This document shows, in pieces, positions 48,628 to 58,152 of a stretch of 64,000 nt of DNA. This DNA comes from Halioglobus sp. (GTDB lineage Bacteria; Pseudomonadota; Gammaproteobacteria; Pseudomonadales; Halieaceae). Location: the NCBI GenBank assembly GCA_028825045.1, contig JAPKAY010000016.1, positions 1 to 64,000 of the forward strand, read 5' to 3'. Every line of letters starts with the position of its first letter. The first letter of the stretch is position 1. The notes under the pieces were generated by a model, which worked only from the letters and a program-made list of their open reading frames with translations, did no database searches and had not been told where the DNA came from. Position numbers and translations under genes: made by a program.

Positions 48628-49608
48628 ATGCGCCTAATGCTCGCCCCCATGGAGGGCGTTGTCGATTATACGATGCGAGAGCTGCTCTCCTCCATGGGCG
48701 GCATAGATCGCTGTGTGACTGAGTTTGTCCGCGTCACCGATCGCCTGTTACCCCCGCGCGTGTTTCACCGTCTTTGTCCGGAGCTCGATACGGGTGGCAC
48801 CACAGCATCAGGAGTCCCGGTGTACCTGCAATTATTGGGCGGCCAGGCGGCTGTTGTGGCGGACAATGCTGCGCGTGCTGCTGAATTGGGCGCACCGGGC
48901 ATAGACCTGAATTTTGGCTGTCCGGCAAAAACAGTAAACCGCTCGGACGGCGGCGCAATCATTCTCCGCGACCCCCAGCGAGTGCACGATATTGTGGCAG
49001 CAGCGCGCGCGGCGGTTCCAGCGCAAACGCCACTCACGGTGAAAACTCGGCTGGGTTATGAAGATAGCGAACGCTTTCTGGATATTGCGGCGGGCATTGA
49101 AGAGGCCGGCGCAACCGAGCTGACTATCCACGCCAGAACCAAGCAGCAGGGATATCGTCCGCCCGCATACTGGGAGCTTATTGCCCAGGCTCGCGCTCGC
49201 GTAAGCCTCCCCATTATCGCCAATGGCGAGATCTGGAGTGTCCAAGATGCCCTGCGCTGCCGTGATATTACTGGCTGCGATGCACTTATGCTGGGGCGTG
49301 GCGCGCTTTGTCGCCCTGATCTGGCGCGCCTGATCGCCGCAGCTTGTGGTGTGGGCGCAGCACGGGAACCACTCCATTGGCGAGACGTCACACCACTGCT
49401 TTTGCGCTTCTTCGCGCTCAATCTGGCGCGCTACGACACCCAGCATGCGGGCAATCCGCTGAAGCAATGGCTGGTATATTTGCGTGGTTACTATCCACAG
49501 GCCGGGGTTTTGTTCGAACAGATCAAGCGCCTGCGAGAACCTGCAGCTATTCAAGCGGTGTTAGAGGAATCCCTGTCCTCCGCTCCCGCTGGTCGCTTCG
49601 CCGCTTAA
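48628..49608 (+). CDS. dusC: tRNA-dihydrouridine(16) synthase
   Basis: The 326-aa FMN enzyme reduces U16 in tRNA. It begins RLMLAPMEGVVDYTMREL and has VTEFVRVTDRLLPPRVFHRL, LNFGCPAKTVNRSDGG with the catalytic cysteine, LTIHARTKQQGY and IIANGEIW. The N-terminal VTEFVRV and FHRLCPEL segments are typical of DusC rather than DusA or DusB. It appears to be monocistronic with its own promoter. Confidence 0.95.
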   Translation: MRLMLAPMEGVVDYTMRELLSSMGGIDRCVTEFVRVTDRLLPPRVFHRLCPELDTGGTTASGVPVYLQLLGGQAAVVADNAARAAELGAPGIDLNFGCPAKTVNRSDGGAIILRDPQRVHDIVAAARAAVPAQTPLTVKTRLGYEDSERFLDIAAGIEEAGATELTIHARTKQQGYRPPAYWELIAQARARVSLPIIANGEIWSVQDALRCRDITGCDALMLGRGALCRPDLARLIAAACGVGAAREPLHWRDVTPLLLRFFALNLARYDTQHAGNPLKQWLVYLRGYYPQAGVLFEQIKRLREPAAIQAVLEESLSSAPAGRFAA

Positions 49609-49660
49609 GGCATGCCAGGCACGGATCTCCTGAATGAGCGTCGACATAAGGGGAACTTGC

Positions 49661-49690
49661 TTGTACAAGCACTGCCATTCAAGGGATAAT
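49661..49690 (+). promoter_or_regulatory. Candidate promoter for the LeuA-like gene
   Basis: TTGTAC (49661-49666) and GATAAT (49685-49690) are 18 bases apart and end 55 bases before ATG 49746. The -35 box lies in a 10-bp palindrome CTTGTACAAG, which could also be an operator. Confidence 0.35.
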
Positions 49691-49745
49691 TATAGGTTAG
49701 TTTGAGTTCATCCTTGCTATGCTGCAAGCCGTCAACGGAACTATT

Positions 49746-51326
49746 ATGGCCACAACACCACGACAAATTCAGCTGATGGACACCACCCTGCGCGACGGGG
49801 AGCAAACCCAGGGTGTCTCCTATTCCCCGGAAGAGAAGGTCAATCTTGCCAAGGCCCTGCTGCAACTGCTAAAAGTTGACCGCATCGAGGTGGCTTCCGC
49901 ACGCGTGTCCCAGGGTGAATTGGAGGCGGTCAACAGCATCAATCTATGGGCGCAAGAGCACGGTCTGGCAGATCGCATCGAGGTACTGGGTTTTGTCGAT
50001 CACACCAAAAGCGTGGACTGGATTTTGCAGGCCGAAGGTAGAGTCATCAACCTTCTCACCAAAGGCAGCGAAAAGCATTGTCGAGAGCAGCTGGGTAAAT
50101 CACTCGATCAGCATGTGTCTGAAATCCTGCAAACCGTCGCGTACGCGGCCCAGAAAGGCCTTAAGGTAAACGCTTACCTGGAAGATTGGTCGAACGGATA
50201 TCGCAACAGCCGGGACTACGTGTACGACATGATGGATCAACTCAAAGATTCCGGTATTGAGCATTTTATGCTGCCCGACACGCTTGGCGTGATGTCGCCG
50301 GAAGAGGTGTACGAGAGTCTCACCGACATGTGCATCCGCTATCCGCAGCAGCAGTTCGATTTCCACCCGCACAATGATTACGGCCTGGCCACGGCCAACG
50401 TTATGGCCGCGGTACGCGCCGGCGTGAGCTCGGTCCACTGCACAGTCAATTGCCTTGGCGAGCGCGCTGGCAATGCCTCTCTTGCGGAAATAAGCGTAGT
50501 TTTACGTGACAAACTGGACATGGAGCTCGCGATCGATGAAAGCTACATCGTGCAATTGAGCGCCATGGTGGAATCCTTTTCGGGCAAACGTGTGCCGGCG
50601 AACGCACCTATCGTCGGCGCAGATGTATTTACCCAGACCGCAGGCATTCACGCCGATGGTGATAAAAAGGGAGGCTTGTATAAAACAAAACTGAGTCCGG
50701 AACGCTTCTCCCGCACTCGCAGCTACGCGCTGGGAAAAATGAGCGGCAAGGCATCGCTGGCCAAAAATCTCGAGGCTCTGGGCCTCAGTTTGTCAGAAGA
50801 GAATCAACAAAAAGTGTTGGCAAGGATTGTAAAACTGGGTGACTCGAAAGAGCTCATCACGACCGACGATCTGCCCTTCATCATCGCTGATGTTCTGGAG
50901 AGTAAAAGCTACCACCACATCAAGTTACTCAACTGCTCGGTCACCAGTGGATTAAACCTGATCTCAACAGTGAGTATTCGCGTGGATGTGGGCGGTGATA
51001 TTCAGCAGGCCACCGGGTCCGGTAACGGCGGCTTCGACGCGTTTATCTACGCCATAAACGAAGTCATGGCAGCGAAGAACTATACATTGCCTGCGCTGCT
51101 GGACTACGAAGTGCGCATCCCCAAAGGCGGTCGCGCTAACGCCCTCACCGAGTGCGTGATTACCTGGGACTGTGGCGGACAGGAATACAAAACGCGCGGC
51201 GTGCACTCCAACCAGGTATTTGCAGCCATCCTGGCAGCCTTACGGATTATCAACCTGCAGTTGCATGAGCGTGATACGGGACAAAGCGTGGTTCCATTGC
51301 CCGGCACTCGGGGTGGGCAGGCGTGA
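49746..51326 (+). CDS. 2-isopropylmalate synthase / citramalate synthase-like (LeuA family)
   Basis: The 526-aa protein belongs to the acyltransferase family that condenses acetyl-CoA with a 2-oxo acid. Its barrel begins IQLMDTTLRDGEQTQGVSY, with DFHPHNDYGLATANVMAA (HxH metal ligands) and VNCLGERAGNASLAE. The C-terminal half carries a LeuA-type regulatory dimer domain (LISTVSIRVDVGGDIQQATG), ending near VRIPKGGRANALTECVI. ATG 49746 (MATTPRQIQLMD) is preferred over ATG 49719. It faces a LeuB-like gene, suggesting leucine or isoleucine precursor synthesis. Isopropylmalate or citramalate specificity cannot be told from sequence alone. Confidence 0.85.
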   Translation: MATTPRQIQLMDTTLRDGEQTQGVSYSPEEKVNLAKALLQLLKVDRIEVASARVSQGELEAVNSINLWAQEHGLADRIEVLGFVDHTKSVDWILQAEGRVINLLTKGSEKHCREQLGKSLDQHVSEILQTVAYAAQKGLKVNAYLEDWSNGYRNSRDYVYDMMDQLKDSGIEHFMLPDTLGVMSPEEVYESLTDMCIRYPQQQFDFHPHNDYGLATANVMAAVRAGVSSVHCTVNCLGERAGNASLAEISVVLRDKLDMELAIDESYIVQLSAMVESFSGKRVPANAPIVGADVFTQTAGIHADGDKKGGLYKTKLSPERFSRTRSYALGKMSGKASLAKNLEALGLSLSEENQQKVLARIVKLGDSKELITTDDLPFIIADVLESKSYHHIKLLNCSVTSGLNLISTVSIRVDVGGDIQQATGSGNGGFDAFIYAINEVMAAKNYTLPALLDYEVRIPKGGRANALTECVITWDCGGQEYKTRGVHSNQVFAAILAALRIINLQLHERDTGQSVVPLPGTRGGQA

Positions 51327-51411
51327 GTCGATATTGCAACGTCACAACCGATGCCACCTAATTAGAACTCGCCGCAAACGCACCTGTTTTTGATACTTCG
51401 ATCATCAAACT

Positions 51412-51429
51412 GAAGCCCGGATGGGCTTC
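51412..51429. terminator. Possible bidirectional terminator hairpin between the LeuA- and LeuB-like genes
   Basis: GAAGCCC-GGAT-GGGCTTC forms a perfect 7-bp stem with a 4-base loop in the 139-base gap between convergent genes. Neither side has a T run. Confidence 0.4.
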
Positions 51430-51465
51430 CGGGCGCCAATTCCACTCAATTCAGTGCAAGCTCGG

Positions 51466-52575
51466 CTAGACAGCCTTCGGCATAGCCCGCAACGCCGCAA
51501 CGACTTTATCCCCGAATTCAGGCGTCTTTATCATCTTCACGCCACTACCGGGCTTGGACAGGTCAGGTGTTGAATAACCGTCGCCAAACACACTTTGCAT
51601 CGCGTTCCAGACATTCTTCGATTCCTGCACCATACCAAAACTGTCTTCCAGCATCATCGCTACCGAGCCAATCATCGAATAGGGATTGGCAATATTTTGG
51701 CCAGCGATATCGGGCGCAGAACCGTGAGACGGCTCGTAATAGCTCTTTTCAGGCCCCTTGCACGCAGAGGGCATCAAGCCGAGTGAGCCCAAAATACCGC
51801 CGCCCTGGTCACTGAGGATATCGCCGAACATATTCTCCATGACCATCACGTCAAATTGCCCTGGGTTGAGACATAACAGCGTGGCCGCGGCGTCTACCAG
51901 AATGTGCTTGATCTCGACCTCTGGATATTCGGGAGCCACCTCCTCCAATACTTCATTCCATAACACGCTGGATTTCAACACATTGCTCTTGTGTATATTG
52001 TGTAGCACTTTTTTGCGGCGCATGGACAGCTGCAATGCCTCGTGCAGAATGCGGCTGATCTGCTCCTCGTCGTACTCTAGCGTCTCTTTAACATAGCGCA
52101 GACCGCGGTCGTTAACACCGACCTCCTTCTCGCCAAAATACAGTCCCCCAACCAATTCGCGCACCATAATGAGATCTATACCCTCGCCAATTATCTCCGG
52201 CTTCAGGGGAGAAAAGTGGCCCAGGGCCTTGGGCAGGAAAACCGGGCGGAAATTCGCAAATGTGTTGTACCGTCGGCGCAATGGCAGTAGCGCACCGCGC
52301 TCGGGCTGCATGTCTACCGGAATGGTTTTGGACTCTTCGTGACTAAGGCCAATGGGGCCTTTGATAATCGCATCCGCGTCATCACAAATTGCCTTAGTCT
52401 CTTCGGGAAAAGGATGCCCGCATTTAAAATACGCGGAGGCGCCAAAGTCAGCTTCAATTAGAGTGAAGCTGACATCGTTGCGCTCTTCCACCAGCCGAAA
52501 AATTTTAACGGCCTCACGCATAATTTCCGGGCCGATACCGTCCCCTGCTAGTAGGGCGATTTTGTAGTTTTTCAT
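51466..52575 (-). CDS. 3-isopropylmalate dehydrogenase-like protein (LeuB family)
   Basis: The 369-aa beta-decarboxylating dehydrogenase starts MKNYKIALLAGDGIGPEIMR. It has LLPLRRRYNTFANFRPV (substrate arginines), VRELVGGLYFGEKEVG, HKSNVLKSSVLW, VMENMFGDILSDQGGGILGS (metal aspartates) and EPSHGSAPDIAGQNIANPYS. ATG 52575 fits the family; the upstream extension to 52614 is unlikely. leuC and leuD are not in the window. The convergent LeuA-like neighbour supports a leucine-type pathway, but relatives acting on other malates cannot be excluded. Confidence 0.87.
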   Translation of the reverse strand: MKNYKIALLAGDGIGPEIMREAVKIFRLVEERNDVSFTLIEADFGASAYFKCGHPFPEETKAICDDADAIIKGPIGLSHEESKTIPVDMQPERGALLPLRRRYNTFANFRPVFLPKALGHFSPLKPEIIGEGIDLIMVRELVGGLYFGEKEVGVNDRGLRYVKETLEYDEEQISRILHEALQLSMRRKKVLHNIHKSNVLKSSVLWNEVLEEVAPEYPEVEIKHILVDAAATLLCLNPGQFDVMVMENMFGDILSDQGGGILGSLGLMPSACKGPEKSYYEPSHGSAPDIAGQNIANPYSMIGSVAMMLEDSFGMVQESKNVWNAMQSVFGDGYSTPDLSKPGSGVKMIKTPEFGDKVVAALRAMPKAV

Positions 52576-52771
52576 AACATGCTTCTCTGAAATGGAGTCG
52601 TTAAGGTGCAGCACAAACTGCCACCCGATTACAAAGGGCGCTTATTCTACTGTAGATAGGTGTAAGTTTCACCGCTTTGCTCGATCCAGAAAAAACGCGC
52701 GACAGGCGGACATTAGCCCCTATAATAGGTCGCAATCAATCGCGGCCAATTCCATCGGGAGAGTAATAATA

Positions 52772-54328
52772 ATGCCCACCGCCAACGCGGTACCCCACCC
52801 GATCCACTCTGACACCAGCTTTTTGGGCCATCCACGAGGATTGTTTGTCTGTTTCGCAACTGAACTCTGGGAACGGTTCTCGTTCTACGGAATGAAGTTT
52901 CTGCTATTGCTCTATCTCACCAAATACCACCTGTTCAGTGATAGCAACGGGCTGGAAGTACTAGGCGGCTATGCCGCCCTGGTGTACGCGATGCCGGTCA
53001 TTGGCGGCTTACTGGCAGACCGCTATCTGGGCATGCGCAAATCCGTCATCTTCGGCGCTGTATTGCTCACGCTGGGTCACCTGGGCATGGCAATGGAGGG
53101 CGAGCAGGCTCACCGGGTCGGCGATCACATTGTGCGTGACGAAAGTGCGCTGCAGGCATTCTATTTTTCTTTGGCCCTCATAGTCATCGGTGTTGGCTTC
53201 CTCAAACCGAACATCTCCACCATCGTTGGTAGGCTCTACACACAGGACGACCCCCGACGTGATGCGGGTTTTACGATTTTCTACATGGGCATTAATATAG
53301 GCGCCCTACTCGCTACCTTATTATGTGGCTACCTGGGTGAGACCTTTGGCTGGCGCTACGGCTTCGGCGCCGCTGGTATCGGCATGATCATTGGGCTCGT
53401 GACCTTTCTCTGGGGCCAAAAGCACCTACACGGTTTGGCGGAGCCGGGGGACAGCGATCTACTCCGCAAGAAGTCACTTATTGGGCTCAATGTAGAGTGG
53501 ACTATCTACTTGTGTGGTGTGCTATCGGTATTCGCAGCGTGGCAAATGCTGCAGTTTCACGGCGCAGTCGGCATGGGCTTGAATGTATTGTCGGTGGGAG
53601 TGCTAGTAGGTCTGGGCTGGTTTATTGCCGTGAAGTGCAACCCGGTGGAGCGCAGTCGCATGATCGTGCTCATCATTCTCACCATGTCCACCGTCGTATT
53701 CTGGGCTCTGTTTGAACAGGCCGCTGCGTCTATGACCCTGTTCGCGGATCGCGTTCTTGATCGCAATATTTTTGGATTGCAATTGGCCGCCTCTCAATTC
53801 GGCTTTCTTAATCCGTTTTTTATTTTCCTGTTTGCTCCAGTCTTTGCCTGGTTGTGGACATTTTTAGGACGCCGGGGACGAGAGCCCAGTACGCCGGTCA
53901 AATTCGCGCTGGGCATCGCGCAGGCAGCGCTGGGCTTTGGAGCACTGGTCATCGGCGCAGCGCGTCCCAACGAGGCAGGTTTAGTCGCGGGGTATTGGAT
54001 GGTATTGGCCTACCTGCTGCATACGACAGGAGAGCTCTGCCTCTCCCCCGTGGGGCTGTCTGCGGTCACTAAATTGGCAGTACCTAGCGTGGTAGGCGTA
54101 ATGATGGGATCGTGGTTTCTGGCAACAGCGTACTCTGAATATGTTGCGGTACAGCTGGCAAAACTGGCAACTGTTGAAACCGTCGATGGTGCAGTAAAAA
54201 ACATAGGCGCGGCAGTGGCAAGCTATGCCGAGCTATTTAACAGTCTGTTCTATGTGGGCCTGGCAGTAGCCGCCGTGTTATTGCTCATATCCCCGTTACT
54301 GAAGAAAATGATGCACGGCATACACTAG
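52772..54328 (+). CDS. POT-family proton-dependent oligopeptide transporter
   Basis: The 518-aa polytopic protein of the major facilitator superfamily imports di- and tripeptides with protons. The signature ELWERFSFYGMKFLLLLYLT (ExxER motif) lies in helix 1. GGLLADRYLGMRKSVI, YFSLALIVIGVGFLKPNIST and FTIFYMGINIGALLA follow, with about 14 helices. The frame is open upstream to 52592, but ATG 52772 (MPTANAVPHPIHSD) fits the family and follows GGGAGAG. It ends nine bases before the next gene. Confidence 0.92.
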   Translation: MPTANAVPHPIHSDTSFLGHPRGLFVCFATELWERFSFYGMKFLLLLYLTKYHLFSDSNGLEVLGGYAALVYAMPVIGGLLADRYLGMRKSVIFGAVLLTLGHLGMAMEGEQAHRVGDHIVRDESALQAFYFSLALIVIGVGFLKPNISTIVGRLYTQDDPRRDAGFTIFYMGINIGALLATLLCGYLGETFGWRYGFGAAGIGMIIGLVTFLWGQKHLHGLAEPGDSDLLRKKSLIGLNVEWTIYLCGVLSVFAAWQMLQFHGAVGMGLNVLSVGVLVGLGWFIAVKCNPVERSRMIVLIILTMSTVVFWALFEQAAASMTLFADRVLDRNIFGLQLAASQFGFLNPFFIFLFAPVFAWLWTFLGRRGREPSTPVKFALGIAQAALGFGALVIGAARPNEAGLVAGYWMVLAYLLHTTGELCLSPVGLSAVTKLAVPSVVGVMMGSWFLATAYSEYVAVQLAKLATVETVDGAVKNIGAAVASYAELFNSLFYVGLAVAAVLLLISPLLKKMMHGIH

Positions 54329-54337
54329 GAGATAATC

Positions 54338-55573
54338 ATGGCAAACCGCGAATTTGATGTCATCGTCTGGGGAGCAACAGGCTTCACCGGGCAGTTAGTT
54401 GTGGAGTACCTGGTCCAGACCTATGGCGTGTCGGGAGACCTGCGCTGGGCCATCGCCGGGCGCAACCAAAGCAAGCTTGAATCCGTGCGGCAGTCCTGTC
54501 TGTCCGCCGGCGAGTGTGGCCAACTCCCCATCCTCATTGCCGACAGCAACGATACAGCGAGCCTAGCGAGCCTGGTGCGGCAAACCCGGGTTATGTGCAC
54601 CACGGTCGGCCCCTATGCAAAATTTGGCACGCCTCTGGTCTCTGCCTGCGTTGATGCGGGCACACATTACTGTGATCTCACCGGCGAAGTGCAGTGGATG
54701 GCGCGCGTCATTCCTGAGTATCAGCAAGCCGCCGAGGCGAGCGGAGCCCGCATCGTGCACACCTGCGGATTTGACTCAGTACCTTTTGACATGGGCAACT
54801 GGTACGTACAGAAAGTCATGTTCGAACGTCACGGCGTCTATGCCCAACAGGTGAAAGGCCGGGTGGGACGCAATCGCGGCAGCGCCAGCGGGGGCACGGT
54901 TGCCAGTATCCTGAATATGATGGAAGAGGCCAAACGCGATCCCTCCATCCGTCGCCAGGTCGCCAATCCCTACGCGCTTTACCCCGCCGGCATCCCAGCG
55001 GGAAAGGACGGCGCAGATCAGATGGGCGCCGTCTTCGACCCTGATTTTAACCAGTGGACCTCGCCCTTTATCATGGCCGCCATTAACACCCGGGTAGTGC
55101 GTCGTAGCAATGCCCTGCTGGGGTTTCCCTGGGGCGAAGGTTTTCGCTATGACGAGGCAACCCTCAGTGATTCCCGCTACCGCGCTACGCTCGCTAGTGC
55201 AGCAGGCGGTCTAGGCATGCTTACCCTTGCACTTGGCCCCACACGTAAACTGGCACAACGTTTCCTGCCCAAACCGGGCGACGGGCCAAGCCTTGAACAG
55301 CGCGAAGCCGGCCACTACGAGGTGTTTTTTCGAGGCATCGATTCGAGTGACAGGGGCCGCGACACCACCGTCAAAGTCAGTGGTGATCTGGACCCGGGGT
55401 ATGGTTCCACGTCCAAAATGTTGGGGGAAGCGGCGGTCTGCCTGGCGAAGGATGAACTGACTGTAGGCGGAGGGTTCTGGACTCCAGCCTCAGCGCTTGC
55501 CGAGCACTATCTGGGTCGACTAACTGGCAAAGCCGGATTGCGGTTTGAAATAGTCGATACAGCCGCGGGCTAA
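54338..55573 (+). CDS. Saccharopine dehydrogenase-like / trans-acting enoyl reductase family protein
   Basis: The 411-aa oxidoreductase has an N-terminal Rossmann motif VIVWGATGFTGQLVVEYL, IAGRNQSKLESV, VGPYAKFGTPLVSACVDAG, YCDLTGEVQW and HTCGFDSVPFDMGNW. The family includes mycobacterial enoyl reductases of lipid synthesis and many uncharacterised bacterial proteins. Substrate is unknown. ATG follows AGGAG at good spacing. It is likely co-transcribed with the POT transporter. Confidence 0.85.
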   Translation: MANREFDVIVWGATGFTGQLVVEYLVQTYGVSGDLRWAIAGRNQSKLESVRQSCLSAGECGQLPILIADSNDTASLASLVRQTRVMCTTVGPYAKFGTPLVSACVDAGTHYCDLTGEVQWMARVIPEYQQAAEASGARIVHTCGFDSVPFDMGNWYVQKVMFERHGVYAQQVKGRVGRNRGSASGGTVASILNMMEEAKRDPSIRRQVANPYALYPAGIPAGKDGADQMGAVFDPDFNQWTSPFIMAAINTRVVRRSNALLGFPWGEGFRYDEATLSDSRYRATLASAAGGLGMLTLALGPTRKLAQRFLPKPGDGPSLEQREAGHYEVFFRGIDSSDRGRDTTVKVSGDLDPGYGSTSKMLGEAAVCLAKDELTVGGGFWTPASALAEHYLGRLTGKAGLRFEIVDTAAG

Positions 55574-55679
55574 TGTCACAGACAATTATTCAACAGATGC
55601 AATGCTGGCATTAGGCCGGGAAAACTCGTACATTCCCTGCTAATCACTATAAAAATGAACAGGGGAAATCGGGCGCGAG

Positions 55680-58031
55680 GTGAATAAATTTAACCTCACG
55701 TTTAGCGGCGAGATCATGACTGGCCACGCGCCGGCTGAGGTCAAACTGCGCTTCGCCGAGATGTTTGGCATTGACGACTCCGAGCGACTGGATCGTGTTT
55801 TCAGTGGCGAGATCATCATCCTGCGACGCAATCTCGAGCGCAAGGAAGCCGGCCAATACTATCAAGATCTCAGAAAACTGGGTGCGGTCGCGACACTCGT
55901 CAAGATCACGACCCAAGACAAGGTCAATGCCAATGAGACACCCCAGCAAAAAACCAAGCAGCACACCGTAACAAAGGAAACGGCGGACGCCAGCGCTAAC
56001 ACAGCAGGCCGTGAGACCGTTTCTCGCCCAGCCACTGAGGAAACGAAAAAGGCAAGACGGAAGCACCGAAAACAGGAGAACCTGGTCCAGCGCAAAAAGG
56101 AACAACAACGCCAGGACATCCTGAAGCAACAACAAATAGCCCAACGTGCGGCGCTGGAAGAGAAGGCGATTGAACGTGGAGCCCAGGAACTTGCGCAAAA
56201 ACCCTCTCTCAAGCCCGCAAAAGCACGGGTTAAAACCAATCTGGAAATTCCCGTGCGCACGCGCGGTCAATCGGAAAACACCCGCACAACGGGCAATCGT
56301 AAACGTCAGATCGGCGAGCCTAATCTCTACACACTAAGGCCTTTTCGCAATACGCCGGAAGTTCAAGCCAGGGCCGAGTGGGCTGGCAGGCACAAACGAC
56401 CGGGCTATGTATTGGGCGCCACTGCACTCATTGCGCTGCTTATCGGCGTGTGGGGATTTATGCGGCAACCGGCGCCAACCGTATTTCACGGAATCAGCGC
56501 TCTTGCCATCAACCCACAATCAGGGCCCATATTACTATCGGGCAATACACTTTTTTTACACAACCGCGCCGGTATCAGCGATAAGAAGATGTTGCTTGCA
56601 GCCATGGGGCTCAAAAACCTTGAGGCACCACTCGCTTTTGATAACAACGACTCGCTACTAGCGCTTGGCCGGCTCGACAGTGATGCAGCAAGCTCGGATG
56701 GAAAGGACACGGCGCGACTCCTTCGCTGCAAACTGGAACTAGCCTCGTGTGAATACTTTTCATCCGAACTCAACGACAGTCATATTAGTACTTTTGCAGT
56801 GCATCCTCTGAGCGGTAACGTGTTTCTGGCAGACAGCGCCGCCGGCGAATTACTCAAACTGAGTGCCAAGGGCACATTGTTAGCACGCCGGTCTCTCGCA
56901 CTCCCCGATCAGCCAGTATTGCGCTTGCACTCCGGTCTATTGTTAATGAACAGTGCATCGGGACCTGGGGTCAGCATTTTTCGTTACGAAGACAGTGCAT
57001 TCGCTGAGCAACTAGACGAGGTATTGTTGCTATCCCCCACTGCGCTGGAAGCTGAACAAACCCAGGTACGCGATTTCATCTGGTCAGGCGGACATTGGTG
57101 GGCCAGCCTGCGCAACCCGAAAGCTAACACTATCAGCCTGCACCGCTTTGATGACGAGTGGAACCACCTCAGCCCGGTGTTGCTGCCAGTTACTACAGGG
57201 CCCCTACAACTCGCTAATTGGGGAGAGAAAACCCTGGCCAATGCTCACCGTAATGTGGCGATACCCAGATTCAATGCGCAAGGCGTCATGGAAGCGCCCT
57301 TCGTATCGAGCCAACTTGAAGAAAAAACTGATCGAGAGCGGCGCAGTGCGACAATTTTTGCCACATTATGGCGTAGCGGCTTACTTGCGAGCCTGCTGGC
57401 CATGGTGATTGGCTTCGGCTTTGGGTATCTACAGAATCTTAGAAGCCTGGTTTATAAACTCAAGCGAGAACATGGCGCAGAACCAGTAGACGACTACGCT
57501 GCGACAATGCGCTGGGTAGACCCCGTCCTAAATCGACCCACCCTTTTGCGCCGCATGAGCCTCATCTACGGGATAATGGTCCTGGGTATACTGCTCCTGG
57601 CCACCGGACAAAATATCGCCCTCTGGCACCTTACGGCGCTATTGATAGTGCTCAGCGGTCCAGCTATGGCTTTGCAAATACTGAGCAGACTCCCGGCAGG
57701 GAACATAGGGATTGTTGAAGACAAGCTACTGCTGGTAGATCACACCGGTACGTTTCACATAGGGACGGGGCCGCGCGTGCAGTATCGGGGCCCCTTTCTG
57801 ATGATCGATGACGTGGTGGTATTCATCGGCAACCGTTTGCTTCCAGCTTTCTCCGTCAACCAGGTACAGGCACTAGTCAAACCGCTGGCAATGGGTGCCG
57901 TCAAGGTGGACCGTAAAACACTGATCGTCAAACTACTGGAATGCAGGCACCCCCTTGCCCAGAGCGCCGCTGTAATTTTCGCCACCCTTGGCCTGGGCGG
58001 CATAGTGCTCTACCTACAGGCATTTGTATAA
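55680..58031 (+). CDS. Large membrane protein of unknown function, 783 aa
   Basis: I do not recognise a named family. Residues 1-75 form a small basic domain (FNLTFSGEIMTGHAPAEVKL, VFSGEIIILRRNLERKEAGQ) of a kind seen at the N-terminus of some proteobacterial membrane proteins. A charged, Gln/Lys-rich helical linker (about 85-190) follows, then one membrane helix (about 242-262). A large periplasmic region of about 300 residues looks beta-propeller-like (FAVHPLSGNVFLADSAAGEL, FIWSGGHWWASLRNPKANT). A helix near 570-590, two helices at about 630-675 and a C-terminal helix (AAVIFATLGLGGIVLYLQAF) complete it. It starts at GTG 55680 and stands alone before lutABC. Confidence 0.75.
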   Translation: MNKFNLTFSGEIMTGHAPAEVKLRFAEMFGIDDSERLDRVFSGEIIILRRNLERKEAGQYYQDLRKLGAVATLVKITTQDKVNANETPQQKTKQHTVTKETADASANTAGRETVSRPATEETKKARRKHRKQENLVQRKKEQQRQDILKQQQIAQRAALEEKAIERGAQELAQKPSLKPAKARVKTNLEIPVRTRGQSENTRTTGNRKRQIGEPNLYTLRPFRNTPEVQARAEWAGRHKRPGYVLGATALIALLIGVWGFMRQPAPTVFHGISALAINPQSGPILLSGNTLFLHNRAGISDKKMLLAAMGLKNLEAPLAFDNNDSLLALGRLDSDAASSDGKDTARLLRCKLELASCEYFSSELNDSHISTFAVHPLSGNVFLADSAAGELLKLSAKGTLLARRSLALPDQPVLRLHSGLLLMNSASGPGVSIFRYEDSAFAEQLDEVLLLSPTALEAEQTQVRDFIWSGGHWWASLRNPKANTISLHRFDDEWNHLSPVLLPVTTGPLQLANWGEKTLANAHRNVAIPRFNAQGVMEAPFVSSQLEEKTDRERRSATIFATLWRSGLLASLLAMVIGFGFGYLQNLRSLVYKLKREHGAEPVDDYAATMRWVDPVLNRPTLLRRMSLIYGIMVLGILLLATGQNIALWHLTALLIVLSGPAMALQILSRLPAGNIGIVEDKLLLVDHTGTFHIGTGPRVQYRGPFLMIDDVVVFIGNRLLPAFSVNQVQALVKPLAMGAVKVDRKTLIVKLLECRHPLAQSAAVIFATLGLGGIVLYLQAFV

Positions 58032-58152
58032 AATGATGAAAATGCCAGCAGGGCGACATAGGTTCATCCGATTGGATATACTAAGATGACCGGAGCGGCC
58101 ACAACGACTCCACCACAGCGATACAAGTGCACTCCAAGGGGTCTCGGTCAGT

